DNA from: an uncultured Shimia sp.
GTDB lineage: Bacteria; Pseudomonadota; Alphaproteobacteria; Rhodobacterales; Rhodobacteraceae
Assembly: GCF_947498095.1 (NCBI RefSeq)
Contig: NZ_CANMJE010000001.1
Location: forward strand, 310,001 to 374,000
Reading direction: 5' to 3'
DNA length: 64,000 nt
Shown: positions 36,022 through 45,174 of the stretch, piece by piece
Numbering within the stretch: the stretch's first letter is position 1
How the letters are laid out: each line of letters starts with the position of its first letter
Program-made: the position numbers and the translations under genes
The notes under the pieces: generated by a model
What the model was told of the DNA's origin: nothing
Databases searched by the model: none
What the model saw: only the letters and a program-made list of their open reading frames with translations

Positions 36022-37674
36022 TTACATCTTACCAACTGCAGCGTCGCCGATGTTATCAACTCCGCGTTCATTGAGAAGATTTGTAAGCCAATCCGGGTCC
36101 ATTTCAGGAACCGAACTCAGCAACAAGTCGGTGTAGGCGTGGTGCGGAGGCTTGAACATGTCGTCCTTGGGCCCCTGTTCCACCACGCGACCGTCTTTCA
36201 TTACCACGACCTCGTCTGCGATTGATTTCACAGTCGCGAGATCATGTGTGATGAACATATAACTAAGGCCCAACTCATCCTGTAGTTTGGCCAACAGTTT
36301 AAGAATACCTTCGGCCACCAGCTGGTCCAGCGCCGAGGTCACTTCGTCACAAATAATGAACTGTGGTTCGGCAGCCAGCGCGCGGGCAATCCCGATCCGC
36401 TGCTTTTGACCGCCCGACAACTCGCTGGGATAGCGGTTGAAGTAGATTTCGGGCTCCAGTTCAATTTCTTCCAGCAAATGGTCAACGCGACGACGTTTGG
36501 CCTTGCCGGTCAGGCCCATGTAGAACTGTACCGGGCGTCCGATCAACTCGCCAATAGTCTTGCGCGGGTTCAGAGCTGTATCAGCCATCTGATAGATCAT
36601 CTGCGCTTGACGCAGCTGATCTTTGTTGCGCTTGCGGTAATCCAGAGGCATCGCCTCGCCGTTGAACTCAATATGCCCCGACTTAGGAGGCAGAAGGCCG
36701 GTGATACAACGCGCAGTGGTGGACTTTCCGGAACCGGATTCCCCCACGACCGCGACTGTGCGACCCTCATGCATGTCAAAGCTGACATCATGCAGAACGG
36801 GCACTTTGCCGTAGGCCGCCGTCACATTCCGAACCGAAATGATCGGCGTGGCGCTTGTATGCACCGCCGGCTTTTGCGGCCGCTGAAAGCTGCGAACAGC
36901 CCAGAGCGACTTGGTGTATTCTTGGGTCGGTGCTGACAGCATCGTCCGGGTGTCCGCCTCTTCGACTTCATCACCCTTGAGCATCACTTTGATCTTGTCG
37001 GCCATCTGGGCAACCACAGCCAAGTCATGCGTGATGTAGATCGCGGCTGTGTCGAACTCTTCAACGATCTCGCGGATCGAAGCGAGAACCTCAATCTGCG
37101 TGGTCACGTCCAGCGCCGTGGTCGGTTCATCAAAGATGATCAGGTCCGGACGGCAGGCCATTGCCATCGCCGTCATTGCCCGCTGTAGCTGACCACCAGA
37201 CACTTGGTGCGGATACCGAAAGCCAATTTCGTCAGGATTCGGAAGCCGCAGCTTACGATAAAGTTCAATCCCATCGGCTTCGCTGTCCGACCGCGAACTG
37301 ACCTTGTGCTGAACTGGTGCCTCAGTGTGCTGGTCAATCAGACGGTGCGCCGGATTAAAGCTCGCGGCGGCAGATTGAGCCACGTAAGCGATCCGCTTAC
37401 CTAGCAGGTCGCGTTTAACCGCGGCGGCTGCATTTACGAGATCAATTCCGTCAAACTCAACCGTTCCTCCGGAAATGCGGCACCCATCTCGGGTGTACCC
37501 CATAGACGCCAAACCCATCGTGGATTTGCCTGCCCCGGATTCCCCGATCAGCCCCATCACTTCACCCTTTTTCAGGTCAAAGCTGGCACCGTTGATGATC
37601 GGATTCCAGATTTCGTCGCTGCGGCCATCAATCTGGAGGTCGCGTACTTTCAGAAGCAGTTCACTCTCTGACAT
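36022..37674 (-). CDS. Fused double ATPase of peptide-type ABC importer (DppD-DppF-like)
   Basis: Two ABC ATPases in one 550-residue chain. The N-terminal half has Walker A GESGAGKST, signature VSGGQLQRAM and Walker B LIIFDEPTTALD; it resembles DppD. The C-terminal half has GESGSGKST, LSGGQKQRIGIARAL and FIICDEVTSALD and ends with DppF-like HHAYTDLLLSSVPEMDPDWL. Fusion gives a fixed one-to-one pairing. It starts ten bases after the second permease gene. Both catalytic sites look intact. Confidence 0.92.
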   Translation of the reverse strand: MSESELLLKVRDLQIDGRSDEIWNPIINGASFDLKKGEVMGLIGESGAGKSTMGLASMGYTRDGCRISGGTVEFDGIDLVNAAAAVKRDLLGKRIAYVAQSAAASFNPAHRLIDQHTEAPVQHKVSSRSDSEADGIELYRKLRLPNPDEIGFRYPHQVSGGQLQRAMTAMAMACRPDLIIFDEPTTALDVTTQIEVLASIREIVEEFDTAAIYITHDLAVVAQMADKIKVMLKGDEVEEADTRTMLSAPTQEYTKSLWAVRSFQRPQKPAVHTSATPIISVRNVTAAYGKVPVLHDVSFDMHEGRTVAVVGESGSGKSTTARCITGLLPPKSGHIEFNGEAMPLDYRKRNKDQLRQAQMIYQMADTALNPRKTIGELIGRPVQFYMGLTGKAKRRRVDHLLEEIELEPEIYFNRYPSELSGGQKQRIGIARALAAEPQFIICDEVTSALDQLVAEGILKLLAKLQDELGLSYMFITHDLATVKSIADEVVVMKDGRVVEQGPKDDMFKPPHHAYTDLLLSSVPEMDPDWLTNLLNERGVDNIGDAAVGKM

Positions 37675-37684
37675 CTGCGTCTCC

Positions 37685-39037
37685 TTACTCTTTCAGGCCG
37701 GACGATTTGTGCAGCATCCAGTCGACCACGAAGTTCACAGCAACCGTCAGCAGGGCAATGGCTCCTGCTGCCAGCAGCGGTGCGGCGGCGACTTGCGGCG
37801 CAAAGGCGGCAAAGTTGATGAATTGTGCGAGGTCTTTTACCATGGTTCCCCAATCCGCCAGCGGCGGCTGGATACCCACACCGAGGAAGCTCAGTGAGGC
37901 AATGGTCAGGAACACGAAGCAGAAGCGCAGACCAAACTCGGCCAACAAAGGCGCAGACGCATTTGGCAGAATCTCGCGGAAGATCAGATAGCCCATACCT
38001 TCACCGCGCAGTTTCGCGGCCTCGATATAGTCCATCACAACGATGTTGATCCCAACCGCCCGCGCCAGACGGAAGACACGTGTGGAGTCGATCACAGCAA
38101 TGATGACGATCATGAAGTAGGTCAGCGGAATACCAAGAACCGGCGCCCAGACGCTGGCGATTGTCATCAACAACAGCGCAAAGATCAGCGAGGGAATGGC
38201 CATGAGCACGTCAACCGCGCGCGAGATGAACTGGTCCAGCCAGCCCCCGATTGTCGCCGCCAGGAAACCCAGCGTCGCACCAATCACGAACGCCAGAACG
38301 GTGGTCGCAAACGCGATTCCCACAGTGTTCTGCGCGCCGTAGATTAGGCGGCTGAGGATGTCGCGACCAATCTGATCAGTTCCCAGGGGATAATCCGGAT
38401 TGCCGCCAATGGCCGGATCGCCGCCGGGCACGATGTTGGCCGCACCAAGGATTTCTTCCTGCCCATAAGGCGCAAGGGGTCCGACAAAATACATCACGAT
38501 GAAGACGATCAGCGTGACGCTGACAACTCCAACAATCGACTTTGCCGCGTCCTTGCGAAAGTTCACTCGGGCGTAGACGCATAAGGGTACGCCAAGCGCA
38601 GCCAGCACAATGATCGTAATCGCCGAGATCTGCCCGGCAAAAACTGCCAGGAACGCGTAAAAGATGATTGTGATGATCCCGAACGCCGCCGTGAGCGGCA
38701 TTGACCGGAACAGTTTTTTACTGCCCTCAGACCCGATGTAGATCCCCGCGAGTCGGAAATAGTAAGCAATGATCGCAAAGCCGATAAAGCCCTCGATCGC
38801 CACCCGTATGAAGAAGTATTTATTCGCAATCGCTGGCTCTGCGGTGCGCGCGGTGTAGTACACCGATATGACCCAAATGAGCAGCGCCGCACCCAGAACA
38901 TAACCGAAGGCAACGCCAAATGGCATGTCTCGATAGTAAGGTGCGTTTTTGGTCAGTTTCTGACCCGCGAAACGAAATGCCCAACCGCCTGCAGCAATGA
39001 CCGCAAGGGCGACAACAAGTTGTACCCAGATACTCAT
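37685..39037 (-). CDS. DppC-like permease with long N-terminal membrane extension
   Basis: The C-terminal 280 or so residues are a normal DppC/OppC permease: YPLGTDQIGRDILSRLIYG is the family entry motif and YIEAAKLRGEGMGYLIFREI is the EAA loop that docks the ATPase. Unlike the usual protein of about 300 residues, this one has 450. The extra N-terminal region contains about five more hydrophobic segments (for example VQLVVALAVIAAGGWAF, GYVLGAALLIWVISVYY and FGIITIIFYAFLAVFAG) before the regular first helix. It overlaps the upstream permease gene by four bases. The extension's role is unknown. Confidence 0.88.
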   Translation of the reverse strand: MSIWVQLVVALAVIAAGGWAFRFAGQKLTKNAPYYRDMPFGVAFGYVLGAALLIWVISVYYTARTAEPAIANKYFFIRVAIEGFIGFAIIAYYFRLAGIYIGSEGSKKLFRSMPLTAAFGIITIIFYAFLAVFAGQISAITIIVLAALGVPLCVYARVNFRKDAAKSIVGVVSVTLIVFIVMYFVGPLAPYGQEEILGAANIVPGGDPAIGGNPDYPLGTDQIGRDILSRLIYGAQNTVGIAFATTVLAFVIGATLGFLAATIGGWLDQFISRAVDVLMAIPSLIFALLLMTIASVWAPVLGIPLTYFMIVIIAVIDSTRVFRLARAVGINIVVMDYIEAAKLRGEGMGYLIFREILPNASAPLLAEFGLRFCFVFLTIASLSFLGVGIQPPLADWGTMVKDLAQFINFAAFAPQVAAAPLLAAGAIALLTVAVNFVVDWMLHKSSGLKE

Positions 39038-40032
39038 TTTGGATGCCTCAGACGTGGGTTAGAGATAATTGACAGGATGTCCGCCATCAGGTTCAGCAGG
39101 ATGTAAGCTGCGGCAAAGATCAGGCAGCATGCCTGCACCACAGGAATATCCCGAATTTTCACACTGTCGACGAACAGCTGACCGATACCCGGATAAACGA
39201 ACACCACCTCAACCACGACCACACCGGTGATCAGGTAGGCGAGGTTGAGTGCAATCACGTTGATGATCGGCGCCAGAGCGTTTGGCAGGGCGTGCTTAAC
39301 AATCACCCGCATCGGCGAGATACCCTTGAGCCGCGCCATCTCGATATAAGGAGAGGCTAAGAGGTTGATAATCGCCGCCCGTGTCATCCGCATCATGTGG
39401 GCGGTCACAACCAGTGTCAGTGTCAACGCTGGAAGCAACGTCTTGGTTAGGCGCTCACTGAACTCCATGCCATCGTAGATGTTGGAGAGCGAAGGCAGGA
39501 TCGGGTTCAAAACTGCCAGAAACAGGATCAGCACATAAGCCATGAAGAATTCAGGTGACGAAATGGACGACAACGTCATCACGTTCGCGGCCCGGTCAAA
39601 AATCGAGTTCCGGTAAAGTGCTGCCAGAATGCCCAAGGTGACCGCGATTGGCACCGCGATCATCGCCGTAACACCGGCCAGGAACATTGTGTTCGCAAAT
39701 CGTGGTCCAACCTGAGCCGCCACCGACGCCAAACCTGATCCGGTGTCAGAACCGGCAAAGCTGGCAAAGTTCGCTTGCGCAAAACTATTGCCCAGATCAC
39801 CTTGAATAGCCCCGCCCAGCCACTGGAAGTATCGCGTCACCGGGGGATCATTCAGTCCTAGGTCTTTACGGATAGCTTCAATCGCTTCTGGAGTAGCGCC
39901 CTGACCCAGGATGGCTTGGGCAAAATCACCCGGCAGCAAGTTCACCGCCGTGAAAATTACGATTGAAACAACGAGCAGCGTCAGAAGCCCAAGGCCGAGA
40001 CGCTGTGCAATGATTCTGAGTATAGAGGCCAC
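39034..40032 (-). CDS. DppB-like permease of peptide-type ABC importer
   Basis: The first gene of the four-gene importer operon. The 332-residue inner-membrane protein has the N-terminal LGLGLLTLLVVSIVIFTAVN helix, the LLPGDFAQAILGQGATPEAI segment typical of DppB/OppB, about six membrane helices and the EAA loop YIEMARLKGISPMRVIVKHALPNA (here split at MARLKG). It pairs with the DppC-like permease, whose start it overlaps. A palindrome upstream at 40101-40124 may be its operator. Confidence 0.92.
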   Translation of the reverse strand: MASILRIIAQRLGLGLLTLLVVSIVIFTAVNLLPGDFAQAILGQGATPEAIEAIRKDLGLNDPPVTRYFQWLGGAIQGDLGNSFAQANFASFAGSDTGSGLASVAAQVGPRFANTMFLAGVTAMIAVPIAVTLGILAALYRNSIFDRAANVMTLSSISSPEFFMAYVLILFLAVLNPILPSLSNIYDGMEFSERLTKTLLPALTLTLVVTAHMMRMTRAAIINLLASPYIEMARLKGISPMRVIVKHALPNALAPIINVIALNLAYLITGVVVVEVVFVYPGIGQLFVDSVKIRDIPVVQACCLIFAAAYILLNLMADILSIISNPRLRHPK

Positions 40033-40100
40033 GTGTCCTCACCTGTTGTGTCGTTATATCTTTGATTGCGTTCAGGTTAACGGTGCACGGCCACCTGTAA

Positions 40101-40124
40101 AGACAGAAAAGAAACTTTCTGTCT
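40101..40124. promoter_or_regulatory. 24-base perfect palindrome upstream of the peptide importer operon
   Basis: AGACAGAAA (40101-40109) and TTTCTGTCT (40116-40124) are perfect inverted repeats with a six-base spacer, 69 bases before the first permease start. The AT-rich stem without a T-tract makes a terminator unlikely, although pip transcripts would also cross it. It most resembles the operator of a dimeric repressor. No regulator gene is next to the operon. Confidence 0.55.
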
Positions 40125-40207
40125 CACCTTTGCGCTTTCACTGTATTTTGGTTGGTTTTTGCAGGATTATTTGTACTGCTGGCGCTAATTTGGCATCTGC
40201 GCTGGAC

Positions 40208-41179
40208 TTATGAGGTCGCCAGATTTTGCATGATCCGGACCAGTTCAGCACTGATACCGGGCTCTGAAAGAGCGTGTCCGGCATCGCGGATCATGCGCAA
40301 TTGACCGTTTTCCCACCCCTGACTTAGTGCATAAGCCGAACGCGGCGGACAGATCATATCGTAGCGTCCTTGCACGATAAATCCGGGGATCTCGGCAATC
40401 TTTTCTAGGCGATTCAGAATGTGGCCGTCTTCCTCAAGAAAGCCAGCGTTTTTGAAATAATGATTTTCCAAACGCGAAAAAGCGCGTGCATATTCCGCTG
40501 GTGGCTCTCCCCAAGAACCGTTGGAATGGATCGATGCCAGAGCGTTTTCCCACGCTGCCCAAGCCCGCGCAAATTTGACTTCGGTCGCGTGATCGCCTGA
40601 AAACAATCGCGTGTGATAGGCGCCAATCATGTCGCCGTGTTCGTCTTCTGGGATCAGGCTTGAAAATCGCTCCCAAGGTTCCGGCCAGAATTGGCCAGCT
40701 CCGCCGCCATAAAACCAATCCAACTCACGTTGGGTCATCAGGAAAACACCACGCAGAACAAGGCACGCCACGCGTTGTGGATGCGTTTGCGCATAAATCA
40801 GCGACAAGGTCGCCCCCCAACTGCCGCCAAAAACGATCCAGTCGTCAACACCCAGATCCTGGCGAATACGCTCCATATCCGCCACGAGGTGCCATGTTGT
40901 ATTGGCGTCAACAGAAGCATGTGGCTTTGAGCGACCGCAACCGCGCTGATCAAACAGGATTATCCGATAGACCTTGGGGTCGAAATAACGTCGCATCGCG
41001 GGGCTGCAGCCACCACCCGGCCCGCCATGCACCACAACCACGGGCAATCCGTCGGGGCGCCCGGATTGCTCGACATAAATCTGATGCCCGTCGCCCACAT
41101 CCAGCATCCTCTGGTCAAAAGGTTCGACCGGAGGATAAAGATAATGCACTGCGCGCTTTTGGCTCGGGTTTCTATCCAT
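40208..41179 (-). CDS. pip: Proline iminopeptidase
   Basis: An alpha/beta-hydrolase (S33) that removes N-terminal proline from peptides. The 323-residue protein shows VVVHGGPGGGCSP (oxyanion region), FDQRGCGRSKPH, the nucleophile S120 in GGSWGATL, and the catalytic Asp and His in QGRYDMICPP and IRDAGHALSEP. ATG 41179 gives the normal start; the frame runs upstream over the divergent ubiG gene and is not coding there. It is cytoplasmic, with no signal peptide. It is divergent from ubiG across 51 bases. Its neighbour on the other side is a peptide importer, which may be more than coincidence. Confidence 0.93.
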   Translation of the reverse strand: MDRNPSQKRAVHYLYPPVEPFDQRMLDVGDGHQIYVEQSGRPDGLPVVVVHGGPGGGCSPAMRRYFDPKVYRIILFDQRGCGRSKPHASVDANTTWHLVADMERIRQDLGVDDWIVFGGSWGATLSLIYAQTHPQRVACLVLRGVFLMTQRELDWFYGGGAGQFWPEPWERFSSLIPEDEHGDMIGAYHTRLFSGDHATEVKFARAWAAWENALASIHSNGSWGEPPAEYARAFSRLENHYFKNAGFLEEDGHILNRLEKIAEIPGFIVQGRYDMICPPRSAYALSQGWENGQLRMIRDAGHALSEPGISAELVRIMQNLATS

Positions 41180-41230
41180 CAGTGACCTATATAAGAGCAG
41201 ATGGCTCACATGAAGCATACGGAGATCACA

Positions 41231-41977
41231 ATGCAAGCGTCTCAAACCACTGTCGACCCTTCGGAAGTGGCAAAATTCGAAGCGATGGCCGCCGAATGGT
41301 GGGATCCAAAGGGCAAGTTCAAGCCCCTGCACCAGATGAATCCCTGCCGTCTTGACTATATCACATCACAGATCGCTGCCGAATTTGACCGTGATCTCAG
41401 TGCGCAACGCCCGTTCGAAGGGCTGCAATTGCTGGATATTGGCTGCGGAGGAGGGTTGCTGAGCGAACCCATGGCCCGCCTTGGCGGCTTGGTGGTTGGG
41501 GCAGATGCGGCACCACGCAACATCCCGGTTGCGCAAATCCACGCGGAACAATCCGGCCTTGATATCGATTATCGCAACACCACTGCCGAAGCGATGGCCG
41601 AAGCGGGTGAACAATTTGACGTGGTCCTGAACATGGAAGTGATCGAGCATGTTGCCGACCCACTTGCCTATCTCACTGCCTGTCGTCAGCTGTTGAAACC
41701 GGGCGGGCTGCATCTGTGCTCGACCATCAATCGCAACGCCAAGAGCTTTGCAGCGGCCATCGTCGGCGCAGAATACGTCATGCGCTGGCTGCCAAAAGGC
41801 ACGCATGAATGGCACAAGTTCATTACACCGGATGAGTTGTTCTCGCTGATCGAACAGGCAGGGCTGACCCCCGTTGACCGCAAAGGCTATGTGTTCAACC
41901 CGATCAGTTGGCAGTGGTCGATCTCTGATCGTGATCTCAGCGTCAACTATGTCACCGCAAGCACCAAGCCAACCTAA
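41231..41977 (+). CDS. ubiG: UbiG, ubiquinone biosynthesis O-methyltransferase
   Basis: Catalyses both O-methylations of ubiquinone synthesis with SAM. The 248-residue protein carries [19 protein letters not shown] (motif I), [25 protein letters not shown] and [17 protein letters not shown], the last highly specific for UbiG. ATG 41231 has CGGAG six bases upstream; in-frame ATGs at 41201 and 41210 are less likely. It stands alone, converging on marR. Confidence 0.96.
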   Translation: MQASQTTVDPSEVAKFEAMAAEWWDPKGKFKPLHQMNPCRLDYITSQIAAEFDRDLSAQRPFEGLQLLDIGCGGGLLSEPMARLGGLVVGADAAPRNIPVAQIHAEQSGLDIDYRNTTAEAMAEAGEQFDVVLNMEVIEHVADPLAYLTACRQLLKPGGLHLCSTINRNAKSFAAAIVGAEYVMRWLPKGTHEWHKFITPDELFSLIEQAGLTPVDRKGYVFNPISWQWSISDRDLSVNYVTASTKPT

Positions 41978-41985
41978 GTGCGACG

Positions 41986-42423
41986 TTAGCCCACTTCTAA
42001 TTTAAGCCTTAGCTCTCGCAAGATCGGAAGTGTGGCGCGCACCCGCGCCTCACCCAGTTCTTCGACAATGTCTGTTATCATTGGCGCGATTGATTGCAGC
42101 GCCTGATCCCGCGCAGCGCGGCCTGCCGGGCTGATCCCGACAATCTTGCGACGCGCGTCGTCCCAATCGGGGCGGATATGTACGTATCCTGCAGCTTCTA
42201 GCTTGTGCAGCGTGTTCGTCATCGCCCCGCGCGTTACGTGAAAGGTTTTGGCCAATTGCGCTGGGCTACGCTCGGCACCTGCAGGTGTCAGGTGGTTGAG
42301 AACAGAAAAGTGGGACAGCTCCATACCTTTGGGCAACGCCTTGGTCAGACGTGCCCGAGCCATTTGGTCGGCCATCAGGATTTCCCCAAAAAGGGAAATC
42401 GCCAGTGTGTTGTTGTCACTCAT
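41986..42423 (-). CDS. MarR-family transcriptional regulator
   Basis: A 145-residue winged-helix repressor. The DNA-recognition helix lies in SPAQLAKTFHVTRGAMTNTLH (only one MarR unit, about 53-73) and the wing in HIRPDWDDARRKIVGISPAG. The start directly follows the nitrilase stop (TGAATG), so it ends the operon comF-grxC-nitrilase-marR. It may sense an oxidant or small metabolite and regulate this operon; that is inference. No operator is visible next to it. Confidence 0.9.
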   Translation of the reverse strand: MSDNNTLAISLFGEILMADQMARARLTKALPKGMELSHFSVLNHLTPAGAERSPAQLAKTFHVTRGAMTNTLHKLEAAGYVHIRPDWDDARRKIVGISPAGRAARDQALQSIAPMITDIVEELGEARVRATLPILRELRLKLEVG

Positions 42424-43254
42424 TCAGGGTCCGTCAAACTCGCGGTCATGGCCCAGAGCGGGCACCTTACCCCGTGCTTTTGCCACCTGTTCAAGGTCCA
42501 GATCAACATAAGAGATGCCGCAGCCCTCTCCGGCATCTAATAAAACCTCGCCCCAAGGCGCAATTACAAGCGAATGCCCATAAGTGCGCCGCTGGGCGCC
42601 CCGGGATGCCTGATGCTGACCTGTTTGCGCCGGAGCCAGCACGTAGCAACCCGTCTCAATAGCCCTCGCCCTCAACAAAGTGTGCCAATGAGCCTCCCCG
42701 GTCACATGCGAAAACGCCGCCGGGACGGTCAGAATCTGCGCTCCAGCCTTGGCCAGTGTCCGGTAAAGATGTGGGAAGCGCACATCGTAACAGATCGTCA
42801 TCCCGACATTGCCAAACGGTGTTTCTACCATCGTGGCCCTGGTGCCGGGACGATACCCGTCCGACTCGCGGTAGGTTTCCTCGGGCGTCACTTGCACGTC
42901 AAACATATGAATCTTGTCATATCGCGCGACGATCTCGCCTTCCGGGTTGATCATGACGGACCGGTTGGCAAAGCGTCCGTCCTGGTCGTGGGTCTTGAGC
43001 GCCAAGGACCCGATCAGCAGCCAAATGCCCAGCGCCCGCGCTTCGTCCTGTAGCGCGGAGAGAGTCGGATCATCCGCTTCAAGGTGCAAAACAGTGTTTT
43101 GATGGGTACGACTCATCGAGACGATATTGGTAACTTCAGGCGTAAGAACAAAGCCCGCACCATTTTTTACGGCCTCGCGCAGCATTTCCCGAACCGTCTC
43201 TAGGTTTTCAGATGGATCGTCTGACGAGGTAATCTGCAACAGGGCCGCGCGCAT
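42424..43254 (-). CDS. Carbon-nitrogen hydrolase, Nit1/NitA-like amidase
   Basis: A nitrilase-superfamily amidase of 276 residues. The Glu-Lys-Cys triad is E in VLTPEVTN, K in ARYDKIHMFDV and C in GMTICYDVRFPHLY. The sequence resembles Nit1-type enzymes that hydrolyse deaminated glutathione, a metabolite-repair job. That fits the glutaredoxin gene three bases upstream. QTGQHQASRGAQRRTYGHS is typical of this subgroup. Other omega-amidase activity cannot be excluded. Confidence 0.88.
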   Translation of the reverse strand: MRAALLQITSSDDPSENLETVREMLREAVKNGAGFVLTPEVTNIVSMSRTHQNTVLHLEADDPTLSALQDEARALGIWLLIGSLALKTHDQDGRFANRSVMINPEGEIVARYDKIHMFDVQVTPEETYRESDGYRPGTRATMVETPFGNVGMTICYDVRFPHLYRTLAKAGAQILTVPAAFSHVTGEAHWHTLLRARAIETGCYVLAPAQTGQHQASRGAQRRTYGHSLVIAPWGEVLLDAGEGCGISYVDLDLEQVAKARGKVPALGHDREFDGP

Positions 43255-43257
43255 GTC

Positions 43258-43515
43258 TCAGGCCGCCAACAGCGAATCGAGCTTACCTGCATGCTCAAGC
43301 GCATAGAGATCATCACATCCGCCGACATGAATCTCTCCAACAAAAATCTGAGGAACGGTGCGACCACCATTGGCGCGCTGGATCATCTCTGGCTTGCGGT
43401 CTGGCGCGCGAAACACGTCGATTTCCGTAAAGGTGACGCCTTTCTGTTTTAACAAGCGCTTTGCGGCGTGACAGAAGCCACACAGAGGGCTGGTGTAGAT
43501 TTCGACTGGTTTCAT
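43258..43515 (-). CDS. grxC: Glutaredoxin 3
   Basis: A small thiol-disulfide oxidoreductase (85 residues) reduced by glutathione. The active site is SPLCGFCHAAK with C12 and C15. The usual GrxC pair is CPYC, so the CGFC variant is a mild deviation that keeps both cysteines. The cis-proline is in RTVPQIFV, and HVGGCDDLYALE binds glutathione. It follows comF by 38 bases and precedes the nitrilase gene by three. Confidence 0.93.
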   Translation of the reverse strand: MKPVEIYTSPLCGFCHAAKRLLKQKGVTFTEIDVFRAPDRKPEMIQRANGGRTVPQIFVGEIHVGGCDDLYALEHAGKLDSLLAA

Positions 43516-43553
43516 TATGCAATTCCCACGCGGTTTGAACGTTTGTGCTGGAT

Positions 43554-44282
43554 TTAGGCATCCTTTGCAACGCGCGCCAGTACCAGCACGTTCACTTCTC
43601 TGGCACGTGCCTCAATACACGCCCGCGTTGCCGCATCTAGGGTTGCGCCCGATGTCATTACGTCATCGACCAGCAAAACAGGACGCCCTGCAATCTGATT
43701 TAGCCGTCGTGGATGAGGGCGTATCGCGCCCTGCATTTTTTTGAACCTTTCCTCCTGTTTCAACCCATCCATATGGCCGCGAACACTGGGTCGCTGCAAA
43801 AGGTCGGGGCAAAACTCCAGATTCAACGTCTCTGCCACGACCTTTCCCAACAGGGCCGCCTGATTGTACCGACGCATCAAAAAGCGTCGCCGGTGCAAAG
43901 GAACCGGTGCAACGATCATATTCTCACACAAGAGCGGTTGCGCGGCGCGGGCCATCCATTGCCCGGCAGGGTGCGCCAATTCCTGTTTGTCGGCATGTTT
44001 CAGGCCCAGAACGATGCGCCGTGCATTGTCGCGATACAACATCGCCGCCCGCCCCTGCCCCCACAAACGCGGCATTTTGAGGCAAACGTCACAGTGAATG
44101 GGCGTTCCGTCAGATACTCCGGGCAAAGGAACGCCGCATCCATCACACACCAATCCACCGATAAAGGGCGTCTCACCCCAGCAGGTCCCGCAAAGACCAA
44201 AATCCCCTTCAACCATCTCACCACAGCTTACACAGCGCGATGGATAAATGAGGCGGATCGCCGTTTGAATCTTGTCTCTCAT
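43554..44282 (-). CDS. comF: ComF-family phosphoribosyltransferase-like protein
   Basis: A 242-residue protein with an N-terminal double zinc finger (CVSCGEMVEGDFGLCGTCW and CDGCG with HCDVCL) and a C-terminal type I phosphoribosyltransferase fold, PRPP motif VLLVDDVMTSGATLDAA. Relatives (ComFC/GntX) are tied to DNA uptake or its regulation. ATG 44282 is the best start, although the ribosome-binding site is poor (GGA eleven bases upstream). It opens the run with grxC, nitrilase and marR, and its start is only 18 bases from that of the divergent methyltransferase. Confidence 0.88.
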   Translation of the reverse strand: MRDKIQTAIRLIYPSRCVSCGEMVEGDFGLCGTCWGETPFIGGLVCDGCGVPLPGVSDGTPIHCDVCLKMPRLWGQGRAAMLYRDNARRIVLGLKHADKQELAHPAGQWMARAAQPLLCENMIVAPVPLHRRRFLMRRYNQAALLGKVVAETLNLEFCPDLLQRPSVRGHMDGLKQEERFKKMQGAIRPHPRRLNQIAGRPVLLVDDVMTSGATLDAATRACIEARAREVNVLVLARVAKDA

Positions 44283-44300
44283 CACCCTATGGTCCGCGCC

Positions 44301-45119
44301 ATGCAGAACACCCCAACCATGACCGATAGAACCGCCCTCTTGCGTCACCGCGCTCGCGCTGACCAAAACGGCGGTCTGTTCTTGCAAGAAACAGCTCTTG
44401 AAGACGTTCAGGATCGCCTCACACTGGTTAACAGGGGGTTTACGAAGGTTGCGATTGTCTGTGCCTTTTCAGATCTTTGGCGTCGGGTCGCGCCGCATGC
44501 AGACATCCTTGCGGACGAGGATGTACTGGACCTGGAAACCGGTGCCTATGATCTTGTGATCCATGCAATGTGCCTGCATTGGGCAAATGACCCTGTGGGC
44601 CAGGTCATCCAATGTCGCCGGGCGCTTAAGGGTGACGGGTATTTTCTAAGCGTGAGCTTCGGTGGGCAGACGCTACACGAACTGCGCGCAGCAATGGCCG
44701 AGGCCGAAGCACAGGTTAGCGGTGGCCTGTCGCCTCGCGTGGTTCCAATGGGTGAAATTCGCGATCTTGGCGCGCTGCTACAACGCGCTGGACTGGCGTT
44801 GCCCGTAGCAGATGCGGTGCCGCTCAAGGTTACGTACGAAACGCCGTGGCACCTGATGCGCGATTTGCGCGCAATGGGAGAAGCAAATGCGCTGCACGGA
44901 CGCCTACGCCGCCCAACCGGTCGCAACGTCTTGCTGCGCATGGCAGAAATCTACAATTCGGAATACATGGAAGACGGTCGCATCCCGGCCACGTTTGAAT
45001 TGATATTCCTGTCTGGTTGGGCGCCCGACGCAAGCCAGCCTCAGCCGTTGCGGCCCGGGTCAGCCGGCGCGCGACTGGCAGAAGCGCTTGGCACAGATGA
45101 GACGCCCTTGAAGGATTGA
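44301..45119 (+). CDS. SAM-dependent methyltransferase, BioC/NDUFAF5-like
   Basis: A class I methyltransferase of about 272 residues. The SAM-binding Rossmann part is atypical at motif I (VAIVCAFSDLWRRVAP), then YDLVIHAMCLHWANDPVGQV and RRALKGDGYFLSVSFGG, close to the mitochondrial NDUFAF5/bacterial BioC-like family. NDUFAF5 is known to hydroxylate an arginine of complex I, so activity here could be methylation or hydroxylation. ATG 44301 is used; ATGs at 44289 and 44319 are possible and none has a clear ribosome-binding site. hemH follows after 55 bases. Confidence 0.78.
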   Translation: MQNTPTMTDRTALLRHRARADQNGGLFLQETALEDVQDRLTLVNRGFTKVAIVCAFSDLWRRVAPHADILADEDVLDLETGAYDLVIHAMCLHWANDPVGQVIQCRRALKGDGYFLSVSFGGQTLHELRAAMAEAEAQVSGGLSPRVVPMGEIRDLGALLQRAGLALPVADAVPLKVTYETPWHLMRDLRAMGEANALHGRLRRPTGRNVLLRMAEIYNSEYMEDGRIPATFELIFLSGWAPDASQPQPLRPGSAGARLAEALGTDETPLKD

Positions 45120-45174
45120 CAGCGCATTTATGTGCGCTAGGTCACGATGACTGATGAGATGATGTGAGGTTACG

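Noticed and set aside
41180-41332. Longer N-terminus for proline iminopeptidase
   Set aside because: It would run across the ubiG start; the family begins at MDRNPSQ.
43713-44288. Plus-strand continuation upstream of the methyltransferase
   Set aside because: The frame stays open over the antisense of comF but shows no methyltransferase homology before 44301.
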